The position numbers and the translations under genes were made by a program. This document shows, piece by piece, positions 1-11,058 of a stretch of DNA of 64,000 bases. The stretch's first letter is position 1, and every line of letters starts with the position of its first letter. The notes below the pieces were generated by a model, which was given only the letters and a program-made list of their open reading frames with translations, was not told the DNA's origin and did no database searches. Source of the stretch: Micromonospora aurantiaca ATCC 27029 (GTDB lineage: Bacteria > Actinomycetota > Actinomycetes > Mycobacteriales > Micromonosporaceae). The stretch lies in the NCBI RefSeq assembly GCF_000145235.1, contig NC_014391.1, positions 3,604,001 to 3,668,000 of the forward strand. Reading direction: 5' to 3'.

Positions 1-1986
<1,986 letters not shown>

Positions 1987-2056
1987 CCGCCGGACGGCAG
2001 CACAGGGGAGAGGCCCGGCGGAGGGCCCCACGACAAGGATGCGCGGGCACGTCCCT

Positions 2057-4842
2057 TCAGGGCTCAAGTTGAATGTTCACCGGGTCGACGAATTCGACCC
2101 GCAGCCGATCATCAGACAGGATGTCGACTACCTGCTGCCAGTGCGCGGCACGCCGGCCGCAGACCGCGCGCAGGCGCTCGACGCCCGGCCTCTCTCCTTC
2201 CGCGTCGACCCGCCTCAAGGTCGCCAGGCCGACCTCAGCGGTGGCGGCGCTCAGCGTCGCGGTCACCCGGCCGACCTGCTGGACGACCTCGTCCACGTGC
2301 CGGGTCAGCTCAGCCACCCGGGCTTCGACGGATTGGTCGCGTCGAGACAGCGACTCCAGGCCGTCCGGCTTCTCGATGACCAACTCGTCGAACACCGGCA
2401 CAGGTGGCGGGAAGCGGAGATCCGCGACGTGCACGAGCTCCACCGCCTCGGTGACGAGCCGGCAGAACTGCGCCCGGTGCAGCCAGTACCAAGCGCGGTC
2501 CTCCGCCATCCTCGCCAGCAGCCGCCATGTCCGATCATCCAGCTCGAGCCACTTGATCAGGTCGTGGACATCCGCCCGCCACGGCGGCTCACAACGCTGG
2601 TGCCAGTTTCGCTCCAGCAGCGCCGCCCCGTCGTGAAGCAGCTTCTTGACATACGCCGCGATCCGAATACGGGTGACGTTCTCGGGGCGCCGCAGGACCG
2701 ATCGCATCGGCTGGTCCAGGTCCAGTTGAAGGAACCGAAAGTCGTCACTGCCGCGGAGGCGACCGAAGTCCGGGTCACTGCTGGCGATCCAACTGCGCAG
2801 CCGTGAGGCCACACCGGTCTGCGTGGTGGCCTGGAGCGAGACCTGCCCGGCGACCTTGCTGCCAGCGCTGGCCAGCACGGCCTGGAGTTCGATCACCGCG
2901 TACTCGGTCAGCAAGCGTTGGCGCTGGTCGTCACCGAGTTCGCCGGGAGGAGCGGGAGCGACACCTGCCGCCGGACTCGGTGGGGGAACGGGGAGATAGC
3001 CGTACAGCCCGTAGGCGTATGCAGCCGCCGCCTGGTAGTAGTCCAGGTAGCCCAGACGCCCCGGGCCGAGCCGATGACGACGCTGTGCGCGGATGACGGC
3101 GTCGCGAAGCGACTCCGGCTGGACAGGCCAGCTCCGCACCATCGTCTCGACTCGCCGGTACAGCCGTCGCGGCCACCAGCGTCGCAGGTTCCGCGCATCG
3201 CCATCAGCTTCTGCTCGGCAAACCAGCCGACCTCGACGCCGGCAACCGTCAGCTGGTCCTGGGCCAAGTCGTGTACGGCGCGGGCGAGCCGGAGCGGCGC
3301 CCACACGTCTCGCGCGAAGCGAAGCAGGCCTCTGGTCACCTCGGAGCGGGTTCCGCGGACCAACCACGCCAGGGCTGCGTCCTCGTGCAACCGGTGAAAC
3401 TCCTGGAGCGCGGCCAGGTTGAGCAGCACCCGAGCGGTGGCCGGGGCACCTAGCATCTCCTTGACCTGCTGTTGCGCCTCGGCACGGTCCGCCGCATCGC
3501 GAAAGGAAGACAACAACGGCCAGTACCGCCCCACGAAGACCGCGATCAACCGATCCTTGATCTGGTCGCGGAGAACCTTCCGCTCTCCGACGGCATCGAC
3601 GGCGAACCAGTCCTCCGCTGTGCGTTCCGAATACGCCAGAGTCTTCGCGTACTGGTAGCGCAGGCGGATGAGCTCCCGGCGACGGCGGATGGCCCACAGC
3701 ATCGAGATGGGGTAGCGGAAGGGGTGCCTCCACCGGTCCCGTCTGCGGGTCCAGAGCGAGGCGGTGTAGCGGCTCTCCAACTCACCGAGGCAGAGTGCCC
3801 CGTGGTACGTGTCCAGGGCGGCGAGGAACAGACCCAGGTCTTCCTGAACGCTGGCCACCATCATGCGGATGTCGGAGTTGAAGGGGTCCAGGCGAAGAGC
3901 TTCCCGATACCACCAGAGCGCGTCGTCGAGACGCCGCTCGTCGTGCCGCTTCTTGGCCTCGTTGTACGCCTCGAACAGCCCGGTCGGCAGGTCGCGGAGT
4001 CGCCACGTCCGCCACGGTGCCTCATCAGCCAGGCGAGTCACCGGCAGAATCTTGGCCATCGTCCAGTAGGCCGCCTTACACGTGGCGTCTTCCCAGGTCA
4101 TGCCCCACTCGGTAGTCGTCGCGCTGCCTGTGGCACCAGCGAACGACGTGACCGTGACCGAGACGCCGTAACAGGGCTCCTGCTTCCGCTCCTGGAGAGT
4201 CGCCCTGATCATGTAACCCGTCCGGGGCCAGAGCCGCGCCATGAACTTCGGCAGGACCGCCAACGGGTTCGTGAACGTTCCCGGCTCCTCGCCGAGGACA
4301 TCGAGGAAGTTCTGCGCCGGGAGGGTCGTCGGGCCCGCGTACGGCGGATAGATGCTGGTGGTGGCGAGTTGACGGCAGAACCGGCTCTTCAGGTACGCCG
4401 CCCGGCCGGTGTCGTTCGCGTCCGCGGCGTTCTCGAAGTCACGCACGTCGACCGCCCCTGGACGGTGTGCGAGCCACTCACGGCGGAAGTTGCGCCACGC
4501 GACGAAGGCCGCCAGGAACAGGAACAGTATCCCGATCCGTCGCCACAGCTCAGTGGACCGGTCGAAGGCACGAGCTACACCGATCAGGAGGAGACGGAAT
4601 GGCTCCAGCAACTCCCAGTCGCTCTGACCGGTCGGGACGGCGCCGGACCGAGCTAGGCGGTCGAGTGCCAGGAGCAGCGCCACCGTGCTGACGATTCCGA
4701 GGACGAGCCAGGGCGCTGGTTTCGGGATCGGCAGGGGCGAGGGCGCGGTGCGGGCCTTGCTGAAGATCCGATGGGGGGACCGGACCTTCCAGGACTCGGG
4801 GCGTGGGTTCCTCTGCTCGGCGTGATCGTGCCGGTTGTCCAT
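2057..4842 (-). pseudogene. Frameshifted gene for a membrane-anchored TPR-like protein
   Basis: I do not recognise the family. Translation from ATG 4842 (AGGAG 8 nt upstream) gives two hydrophobic segments (PWLVLGIVSTVALLLALD; IGILFLFLAAFVAW) and a TPR-like helical stretch (RLDDALWWYREALRLDP) in a coherent protein as far as AEQKLMAMR near nt 3195. From there the sensible protein continues in the -1 frame (NLRRWWPRRLYRRVETMVRSW) down to the stop at 2057, with a coiled-coil-like C-terminus; the original frame degenerates and ends at 2908. Read through, the product would be about 928 residues. No slippery heptamer is visible at the junction, so a mutation or sequencing error is likelier than programmed frameshifting. 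GC is visibly lower than in flanking genes, which hints at recent acquisition. Confidence 0.6.
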
Positions 4843-5005
4843 CGAGAACGCTCCTGACGACCGCCCGGAACTGCGGTTCCAGGCTAAGTGGCCAGGTAGC
4901 GGGGAACTGGAAAACGGCGGATCGGTTGTCATGCCCGGAAAGCAGGCCATACTCTAGCGACCCTTGCTTTCCGGCCCGTGGGTTCGACGTGGCCCACCCG
5001 GTTCG

Positions 5006-5019
5006 ATAATGTACATTAT
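5006..5019. promoter_or_regulatory. Perfect 14-bp AT-rich palindrome, possible operator
   Basis: ATAATGTACATTAT is a perfect dyad and stands out sharply against the GC-rich surroundings. It lies about 165 bp upstream of the frameshifted gene start. Its form resembles a dimeric-repressor site (for example GntR-type), but no cognate regulator is adjacent; function is inferred. Confidence 0.4.
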
Positions 5020-5311
5020 GTCAAGTATCGCTGAGGTGGGAGCTCCCCGAGCGCCCGCGCGAGGCAGGTGACCGCTTTTGCGGGCCTTCGGGGTGCCGGA
5101 GGGTCAAGCAGTCACCCCCTGTCGTGCTGCGGGACCGCGTGCTCCACCTGGCGAGCGCTGGCAGCGGCAGCAAGCTCGCCGCGAGCCGGCTCGCACCTCC
5201 GGACACGATGTCGCCGCCGTTGCGCCCAGGCACCAATCATCGGGCCGGCCCACCCACCAGGCGACCCGCGCATCCCCCGCCGGATCCCACCTCGCTCCAC
5301 CCACCGTCCGC

Positions 5312-5368
5312 CGATCATGAAGTTGGCGGCGACAAATTAGACGGCACTCCCGGCCAACCTCATGATCG
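5312..5368. repeat. Dispersed inverted repeat, GATCATG family, copy 1
   Basis: The arms CGATCATGAaGTTGGC (5312-5327) and GCCAACcTCATGATCG (5353-5368) pair with one mismatch. The left arm plus inner bases (GTTGGCGGCGACAAA) nearly match the copies at 45437-45489 (inverted) and 45738-45796, so this is a repeated element rather than an isolated hairpin. Confidence 0.75.
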
Positions 5369-5503
5369 CCGGAGCCGCCGCCAGTTCGCCGATGTGGCTG
5401 CATCGGAGCACTGGGATTACCGCCATCTCGGCGAGATGGAGTTGATCATGGCTTTGATCGCCCGCGCTCCCCTGATGCGCCTCCTGACGGGAACGCGAGA
5501 ATC

Positions 5504-5525
5504 ATGCATAATATCCCTTATGCAT
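5504..5525. promoter_or_regulatory. Inverted repeat overlapping the recombinase start codon
   Basis: ATGCATAA-tatccc-TTATGCAT is a perfect 8-bp inverted repeat whose right arm contains the ATG at 5520. A -10-like TAATAT lies inside it and no Shine-Dalgarno precedes the ATG, so the message is probably leaderless. The dyad could be an autoregulatory operator or an RNA hairpin over the start. Confidence 0.5.
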
Positions 5526-6509
5526 GACAAACCGGACGGAACGGTAGGCGCTCTTATTGAGGAGTTCCTGACCGCCCGGGCCACCCGTAAGCCCTCCCCC
5601 CACACCCTGGCCGCGTACCGGCGGGATCTGACCACTGTGGCCGAGCTGGTGGCGGCGGCCGGTGACGCCTCTCCCCTGCGCCTACCGGTCAGCACCCTCT
5701 CCCCCAAGGTGATGCGCGCGGCGTTCGCGCGGTTCGCCGCTCCCCGTGCCGCCGCGTCGGTCCATCGTGCCTGGTCGACGTGGAACAGCTTCTTCACGTT
5801 CCTGGTCGCCGAGGGTGTCGTACCGGGGAATCCGATGCCGGCGGTGGGGCGGCCCCGTACGCCGCTCCCCCGGCCCAAGCCGCTGCGGGGCGAGGACACC
5901 CCGGAGGAGTTGCTGGCGGCGGTGGCCCGGGCGGAGGGCCGGCAGCGTGATCCGTGGCCGGAGCGCGACCTGGCGGTGCTGGCGCTGGCGTTGTGCGCGG
6001 GGTTGCGGCTGTCGGAGCTGCTGGCGCTGCGGGTGTCGTCGGTGGCCGGGCGCGACGGTGAGCGGCGGGTGGACGTGGCGGGCAAGGGCGGGCGGCCGCG
6101 TACGGTGCCGATCGAGGACGGCGTGGACCGGGTGCTGGCGGGTTATCTGGACAGCCGGCGGCTCCGGTTCGGGTCGCGCAGTGTGCGGCCGGACGCGCCG
6201 TTCCTGGTGGATCGTCAGGGTGAGGCGTTGCGGCGGGGTGGTCTGCAGTACCTGGTGGAGTCGTGTTACCGGCGGTCGGGCATCGGTGACCGGGTGCCTC
6301 GGGGTGCGCGGTTGCACGCGTTGCGGCACACGTTCGCGACGCGGTTGGCGGAGGACGGGGCGAGCGCGGCGGAGATCATGCGGTTGCTGGGGCACGCGTC
6401 GTTGGCGTCGTCGCAGACGTACATCGAGGTGACGGCGGGTCAGCAGCGGGCGGCGGTGGCGGCGAACCGTACCAACCGGGCGTTGTCGGGGCTGGCGCCG
6501 CGGCGGTGA
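5520..6509 (+). CDS. Tyrosine site-specific recombinase (XerC/XerD-like)
   Basis: This 329-residue protein has the usual two-domain layout: an N-terminal SAM-like core-binding domain (SPHTLAAYRRDL at about 28-39) and a C-terminal catalytic domain with the first Arg in AGLRLSELLAL, a Lys in GKGGRPRTVP, the HALRHTFATRL box, and LGHASLASSQTYIEV supplying the second His and the Tyr nucleophile. The catalytic set is complete. Length fits Xer-type enzymes, which resolve chromosome dimers or integrate elements. It lies at the edge of a lower-GC stretch and no dif or att site is recognisable, so a mobile-element role is possible. The start 5520 is chosen because upstream in-frame sequence is not protein-like. 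Confidence 0.85.
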   Translation: MHDKPDGTVGALIEEFLTARATRKPSPHTLAAYRRDLTTVAELVAAAGDASPLRLPVSTLSPKVMRAAFARFAAPRAAASVHRAWSTWNSFFTFLVAEGVVPGNPMPAVGRPRTPLPRPKPLRGEDTPEELLAAVARAEGRQRDPWPERDLAVLALALCAGLRLSELLALRVSSVAGRDGERRVDVAGKGGRPRTVPIEDGVDRVLAGYLDSRRLRFGSRSVRPDAPFLVDRQGEALRRGGLQYLVESCYRRSGIGDRVPRGARLHALRHTFATRLAEDGASAAEIMRLLGHASLASSQTYIEVTAGQQRAAVAANRTNRALSGLAPRR

Positions 6510-6560
6510 GTGTCGTGCGGCGGGCGGCGTGTGGGGTGGCGCGCTGGCAGGATCGGCGAG

Positions 6561-7580
6561 ATGCGGGTGGGTGCGGCGCGGGCGGTGGCTGTCGGGTGGG
6601 TGCGGGAGCGGATGCGCGTCGACCCGTCGATCGAGGGGGCGTTGTTCAGCGGGTCGACTGTGGGGTTGCCGGACGACGCGGTGCTGCCGGTGTGGTCGGA
6701 CGTGGACGTGCTGCTGGTACGCCGGGAGCCCGGTGTGAAGGTGGGCAAGTTCGTGCACCGGGGGGTGCTGCTGGAGGTCAGCACTGTCACGTGGGAGGAG
6801 TTGGGTGGCCCGGAGGACGTGCTGGGGTCGTGGGTGTTCGCGCCGATGTTCCGTACCGATGGGGTGATCGCGGATCCGTCGGGGCGGCTGGCCGCAGTGC
6901 GGGAGCGGGTGGCGGCGGGGTTCGCGGATCCGGTGTGGGTGCGGGAGCGGTGCGCGGGGGTGCGGCGGCGCATCGAGGCCGGGTTGCGGGCGGTGGGCGG
7001 TTCGGCGCCGGTGGCGGAGCAGGTGCTGGCGTGGGTGTTTCCGACGTCGTTGCTGGCGGTGTGGCCGGCGGTGGCGGGTCTGGCGGATCCGACGGTGCGG
7101 CGGCGGTACGTGCGGGCGGAGCGGGTGCTGTCGCGGTTCGGGTTCGCGGATCGGTACGCGGGCCTGCTGGACACGCTCGACGGCGGCGGGGTGGGTGTGG
7201 ACGCGGCGCGGGTGCGGGAGCATCTGGCCGGGTTGGCGGTGGTGTTCGACGAGGTGTCGCGGTTGCCGCGGGAGGGGTTCGCGTTCGGGGCGGATCTGGG
7301 CGCTGCGGGGCGTCCGGTGGTGTTCGACGGTGCGGCTGAGCTGATCGAGGCGGGCCGGCATCGGGAGGCGATGTTCTGGGTGCTGGTGACGTGGGCGCGG
7401 TGTCATGTGGTGTCGGGCGTGGTGGCGCCGGAGTGGGAGCGGGCGTTCGGGGCGGTGCTGGCTGATCTGGGGGTGGCGTCGGCGGCGGACCGGCGGCGGC
7501 GGGCGGACGGTTTGCTGGCGGCGTTGCCGGGGTGGCAGTCGGTGGTGGATGCGGTGGCGGTGGAGGCTGTGGCAGGCTGA
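6561..7580 (+). CDS. Nucleotidyltransferase-fold protein
   Basis: The 339-residue product has an N-terminal Pol-beta-type nucleotidyltransferase signature: GS in LFSGSTVGLPDD followed by paired acidic residues in WSDVDVLLV (residues about 32-58), then a helical C-terminal region. Such proteins transfer nucleotides to small molecules, RNA or proteins; the substrate cannot be told from sequence. Start 6561 is preferred over 6510 because the upstream residues are unlike protein and GGCGAG lies just before it. It ends at the ZTP riboswitch of folD. Codons are strongly G-ending. Confidence 0.65.
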   Translation: MRVGAARAVAVGWVRERMRVDPSIEGALFSGSTVGLPDDAVLPVWSDVDVLLVRREPGVKVGKFVHRGVLLEVSTVTWEELGGPEDVLGSWVFAPMFRTDGVIADPSGRLAAVRERVAAGFADPVWVRERCAGVRRRIEAGLRAVGGSAPVAEQVLAWVFPTSLLAVWPAVAGLADPTVRRRYVRAERVLSRFGFADRYAGLLDTLDGGGVGVDAARVREHLAGLAVVFDEVSRLPREGFAFGADLGAAGRPVVFDGAAELIEAGRHREAMFWVLVTWARCHVVSGVVAPEWERAFGAVLADLGVASAADRRRRADGLLAALPGWQSVVDAVAVEAVAG

Positions 7581-7654
7581 GGGGAACGCGACTGGCGGCA
7601 CGGGGATGGGTGAACCATCGGGGAGCTCGTCGCGGGGGTCGACCGCCTGGGCCT
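7580..7654 (+). ncRNA. ZTP (pfl) riboswitch upstream of folD
   Basis: The segment has the two conserved halves of the pfl/ZTP aptamer: GACTGGCGG then GGGTGAACCATCGGGGAGC (about 7589-7626), a variable linker, and the diagnostic CCGCCTGGGC (7643-7652). ZTP riboswitches sense the purine/folate-stress alarmone Z nucleotide and commonly control folD and purine genes. Just downstream, CCTC (7652-7655) can pair with GAGG of the folD ribosome binding site (7663-7666), suggesting control of translation initiation; that switch is inferred. Confidence 0.88.
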
Positions 7655-7672
7655 CCGCGGGCGAGGTGTCGT

Positions 7673-8539
7673 ATGTCTTCTGCGCGGTTGTTGCCGGGTG
7701 CCCCGGTGGCGGAGCAGGTGTTGTCGGAGGTCGCCGCGTCGGTGGCGGAGCTGCGTGCGGCGGGGGTGACGCCGGCGCTGGCGACGGTGCTGGTGGGTGA
7801 CGACGACGCGAGCGCGGGTTATATCCGGATCAAGCAGCGTCAGGCGGCGGAGCTGGGGTTCGTGTCGCCGCACGTGCATCTGCCGGCGTCGGCGTCGCAG
7901 GCGGATCTGCATGCGGTGCTGGCGGATTTCAACGCGGACAAGACGGTGCACGGGGTGCTGGTGCAGTATCCGATTCCGGGTCACCTGGACTACGACCGGG
8001 CGTTGGCGGTGCTGGATCCGGACAAGGACGTGGACGGGATGCATCCGGTGAACATGGGCTGGCTGGCGTTGGGGTTGCCGGGTCCGTTGCCGTGTACGCC
8101 GGCGGGGATCGAGGCGTTGCTGGCGTTCCACGGTGTGCCGGTGGCGGGCCGGGAGGTGGTGATCCTGGGCCGGGGTGCGACGTTGGGTCGGCCGCTGGCG
8201 ATGTTGCTGGCGCAGAAGCGGCCGACGGCGAACGCGGCGGTGACTGTGGTGCACACGGGGGTGGCGGACTGGCCGCGGTACACGCGGCGGGCGGAGATCC
8301 TGATCGCGGCGGCGGGGGTGCCGGGGATCGTGCGGCCGGAGCATGTGCGTCCGGGTGCGGTGGTGGTCGGTGGCGGGGTGCGGTACGAGGGGCGGCGGCT
8401 GCTGCCGGACGTGGACGAGTCGTGTGCCGAGGTGGCGGGGGCGATCACGCCGCGTGTGGGCGGGGTGGGTCCGACGACGGTGGCGATGTTGTTCCGCAAC
8501 GCGGTGGAGGCGGCGCGGCGGCAGAGCGGTCTGGGCTGA
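7673..8539 (+). CDS. folD: Bifunctional methylenetetrahydrofolate dehydrogenase/cyclohydrolase
   Basis: FolD interconverts 5,10-methylene-THF, 5,10-methenyl-THF and 10-formyl-THF in the cytosol. The 288-residue length is typical. Visible motifs are the catalytic YxxxK (GYIRIKQ, residues about 49-55), DKDVDGMHPVN and the NADP-binding GRGATLGRPLAMLL. ATG 7673 is preceded by GAGGTG, and the ZTP riboswitch lies immediately upstream, so expression is expected to rise when 10-formyl-THF is short. It converges with the next gene, only 3 bp apart. Confidence 0.96.
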   Translation: MSSARLLPGAPVAEQVLSEVAASVAELRAAGVTPALATVLVGDDDASAGYIRIKQRQAAELGFVSPHVHLPASASQADLHAVLADFNADKTVHGVLVQYPIPGHLDYDRALAVLDPDKDVDGMHPVNMGWLALGLPGPLPCTPAGIEALLAFHGVPVAGREVVILGRGATLGRPLAMLLAQKRPTANAAVTVVHTGVADWPRYTRRAEILIAAAGVPGIVRPEHVRPGAVVVGGGVRYEGRRLLPDVDESCAEVAGAITPRVGGVGPTTVAMLFRNAVEAARRQSGLG

Positions 8540-8542
8540 GCG

Positions 8543-9322
8543 TCAGCCGAGGTCGACGACGAGGGGCCGGTGGTCGGAGATGGTCGCCAGCGGGGTGTGG
8601 ACGGCGGTGACGGCCGGCAGCCGGTCGAGCCCGTGCCGGTCGGCGAGGATGTGGTCGAGCTGGACGCGGGGTTGCCCGGCCGGGTAGGTGGGGCGGCGGG
8701 CCAGGGGCTGCCAGCGGGTGAGCGCGGCGGCGGGTCCGGCGGGCAGGTTGAGGTCGCCGAGCAGGATCCGGGGTGCGGGCAGGGTGCGCAGGACGCGCAC
8801 GACGCGGCGTAGTTGCCAGATGTTCCAGCCGGGGACGAAGGACAGGTGGGTGGCGGCGACGGTGAGGGGGCCGTGGGGGGTGTCGAGGACGGCGGCGAGC
8901 ACGACGCGGGGTTCGTCGCGGAGCAGGACGAGTCCGCCGCCGGGGCCGGGTGCGTAGATGGGTGAGCGGATGGGGGCAGCGCGCAGGCGGGTGACCTGCC
9001 AGGAGCGGACGGGGTGGCGGCTGATGAGGCCGATGCCGTAGAGGGGTTCGCCGTGGCCGTCGTCGTCGTGGGTGAGGGGGCGGAACTGTTCGCCGGGGGT
9101 GCCGACGACGGCGGCGGCGAAGCGGTGGTGGTCGGCGTGCAGGGCGCGGGCGGCCACGGCGGTGAGGTCGAGTTTGCCGCTGCGGGTCTGGTCGCGGTCG
9201 ACTTCCTGGAGGGCGAGGACGTCGGCGTCGAGGTCGGTGACGGCGGCGGTGAGCCGGTCGGGGTCGACGAGCCCGTCGGTGAGGGATCGGCCGTGCAGCA
9301 GGTTGAAGGTGGCCAGGCGCAC
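8543..9322 (-). CDS. Endonuclease/exonuclease/phosphatase family protein
   Basis: The 259-residue protein has the EEP fold signature: MRLATFNLLHG at the N-terminus, metal-binding Glu in ALQEVDRD, GDLNLP in the middle and a terminal ISDHRPLVVDL with the catalytic His. The family includes AP endonucleases, DNase I-like enzymes and phosphodiesterases acting on nucleic acids, lipids or inositol phosphates. No signal peptide is visible, so a cytosolic role is likely. The substrate is unknown. Confidence 0.85.
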   Translation of the reverse strand: MRLATFNLLHGRSLTDGLVDPDRLTAAVTDLDADVLALQEVDRDQTRSGKLDLTAVAARALHADHHRFAAAVVGTPGEQFRPLTHDDDGHGEPLYGIGLISRHPVRSWQVTRLRAAPIRSPIYAPGPGGGLVLLRDEPRVVLAAVLDTPHGPLTVAATHLSFVPGWNIWQLRRVVRVLRTLPAPRILLGDLNLPAGPAAALTRWQPLARRPTYPAGQPRVQLDHILADRHGLDRLPAVTAVHTPLATISDHRPLVVDLG

Positions 9323-9496
9323 CTGGACACCCTACGTCGTCGTGGGAGTCTTGCTGGGTGCTGAAACTGCTGTGCTGTTCGATGCTGGTGTTCGTGGCGG
9401 TGGGGTCGGTCGGGGTGTGGTTGCGGCGTCGCCGGGGGCGGTGAGGCTGGCCACAGGTGGTCTCGTCGCTGGTGGCGGCGTGGGCAGAATGCGTCG

Positions 9497-10270
9497 GTGG
9501 ATGCCCTGTCGTTGACGACGTTGCTGACCGCTGCCCTTCTGGCGGGGTGGGTGGACGCGGTGGTGGGTGGCGGCGGTCTGTTGTTGTTGCCGGCGTTGCT
9601 GGTGGCGGCGCCGGGTGTGCCGGTGGCGACGGCGTTGGGCACGAACAAGCTGGCGGCGATCTTCGGTACGTCGACGGCGGCGGTGACGTACGCGCGGCGC
9701 ACGAAGCTGGACTGGGCGGTGGCGGGTTCGGCGGCCGGGTTGGCGGTGCTGACGGCGGGGTTGGGTGCGGCGTTGGCGGGTGCGGTGCCGGGTAGCGCGT
9801 ACCGGCCGGTGGTGCTCGTGGTGCTGGTGGCGGTGGCGGTGTTCGTGCTGGCGCGGCCGTCGCTTGGTGTGGTGGCGTCGCCGCAGCGGCGGACCCCCGC
9901 GCGGGTGGTGGTGGCGGTGGCGGTGGCCGGTCTGGGTATCGCTCTGTACGACGGGTTGATCGGGCCGGGTACCGGCACGTTCCTGGTGCTGGCGTTCACC
10001 GCGATTCTGGGTTCGGATTTCGTGCATGCCTCGGCGATGGCGAAGGTCGTGAACGCGGGCACGAACCTGGGCGCGCTTGTGGTGTTCGGGTTGACCGGGC
10101 ACGTCTGGTGGGCGTTGGGCGCGGCGATGGCGGTGTGCAACGTGGTGGGGGCGGCTGTGGGCGCGCGGATGGCGTTGCGGCGGGGCGCCGGGTTCGTGCG
10201 GGTGGTGCTGCTGGTGGTGGTGCTGGCGCTGGTGGCCCGGTTGGGTTACGACCAGTGGACGGCGGGCTGA
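9497..10270 (+). CDS. TSUP-family membrane permease (TauE/SafE-like)
   Basis: A 257-residue, very hydrophobic protein with about eight membrane segments in two repeated halves. The halves have the family's characteristic glycine-rich motifs: AGWVDAVVGGGGLLLLPAL near the N-terminus and GLGIALYDGLIGPGTGTFL in the second half. TSUP permeases export or import sulfite, sulfoacetate, taurine or related organic anions. The GTG start at 9497 gives a clean N-terminus. The acetyltransferase begins 6 bp downstream and is probably co-transcribed. Confidence 0.88.
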   Translation: MDALSLTTLLTAALLAGWVDAVVGGGGLLLLPALLVAAPGVPVATALGTNKLAAIFGTSTAAVTYARRTKLDWAVAGSAAGLAVLTAGLGAALAGAVPGSAYRPVVLVVLVAVAVFVLARPSLGVVASPQRRTPARVVVAVAVAGLGIALYDGLIGPGTGTFLVLAFTAILGSDFVHASAMAKVVNAGTNLGALVVFGLTGHVWWALGAAMAVCNVVGAAVGARMALRRGAGFVRVVLLVVVLALVARLGYDQWTAG

Positions 10271-10275
10271 TCGCG

Positions 10276-11058
10276 GTGGCGGTGCGGGCGGAGCACGACC
10301 GGGCGGTGCTGGCGGGTCTGCTGGGCCGGGATCCGGTGTTGCACGCGTACCAGTTGGGTGATCTGGACGATTTCTTCTGGCCGTACACGTCGTGGTTCCG
10401 GCGTGGCGACCAGGTGGTGTTGCTGTATCACGGGGTGGAGTTGCCGACGTTGCTGGCGTTCGCGGCGCCGGAGCGGGTGGCGGAGATGGCCGGGTTGCTG
10501 ACGGAGGCGGCGCCGGTGTTGCCGGCGCGGATGTGGGCGCACCTGTCCCCCGGTCTGGAGGCGACGCTGGGCCGCTGGTTCGTGGTGTCGGAGGCGGCGG
10601 CGCATCACCGGATGGCGTTGACGGATCCGGGGCGGCTGGCGGCGGTGCCGGCGGTGGGTGAGCCGTTGGGGCCGGCGGACGCGGCGGAGCTGGCCGCGTT
10701 GTACGCGGTGGCGTATCCGGGGAACTGGTTCGATGCGCGGATGCTGGAGACGGGCCAGTACGTGGGGGTGCGGGAGCACGGCCGGCTGGTGGCGGTGGCG
10801 GGGGTGCACGTGTTCTCGCCGCGTTGGCGGGTGGCGGCGCTGGGGAACGTGACGACGCATCCGGACGTGCGGGGTCGTGGTCTGGGTGCGGGTGTGGTGG
10901 CGGCGTTGTGTGCCCGGCTGCGCGCGTCTGTGGATCATGTGACGTTGAACGTGCGGGCGGACAACGCGGCGGCGGTGCGGTTGTACGAGCGGTTGGGGTT
11001 CTCCCGGGTGGCCGGGTTCACCGAGTGCGCGTTGACGTCAGCGGCCGCGGCTGGGTGA
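10276..11058 (+). CDS. GNAT-family N-acetyltransferase
   Basis: The 260-residue protein has a C-terminal GNAT domain with the acetyl-CoA loop VRGRGLGAGVVAAL (about residues 199-212) and the RLYERLGF motif near the end, preceded by a divergent GNAT-like N-terminal half containing YQLGDLDDFFW. Substrate unknown. The start is taken at GTG 10276 (GTG 10282 is an alternative), just after the permease stop, consistent with translational coupling. Its 3' end overlaps the convergent deformylase gene by 21 bp. Confidence 0.8.
   Translation: MAVRAEHDRAVLAGLLGRDPVLHAYQLGDLDDFFWPYTSWFRRGDQVVLLYHGVELPTLLAFAAPERVAEMAGLLTEAAPVLPARMWAHLSPGLEATLGRWFVVSEAAAHHRMALTDPGRLAAVPAVGEPLGPADAAELAALYAVAYPGNWFDARMLETGQYVGVREHGRLVAVAGVHVFSPRWRVAALGNVTTHPDVRGRGLGAGVVAALCARLRASVDHVTLNVRADNAAAVRLYERLGFSRVAGFTECALTSAAAAG

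Larger units (their letters stand above)
4843..5519. other. 677-bp gene-free spacer with palindromes and a dispersed repeat
   Basis: No convincing gene here. The stretch contains an AT-rich perfect palindrome (5006-5019), one copy of the GATCATG inverted-repeat family (5312-5368), a 7-bp-stem hairpin (5423-5439, CCATCTC/GAGATGG) and the recombinase start-region inverted repeat (5504-5525). It lies between the frameshifted gene, which reads away on the minus strand, and the recombinase, so it should hold both promoters. Confidence 0.6.

Noticed and set aside
2039..2806. Plus-strand frame at 2039-2806
   Set aside because: Antisense to the end of the frameshifted gene, no ribosome binding site or domain.
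3200..3733. 5' extension of the 2057-3733 minus-strand frame as a separate gene start
   Set aside because: Its upstream residues are Arg/Gly-rich nonsense; the real protein there is in the other frame.
5124..5519. N-terminal extension of the recombinase back to 5124
   Set aside because: Low-complexity, non-conserved-looking residues across a repeat and palindromes; ATG 5520 gives the normal length.
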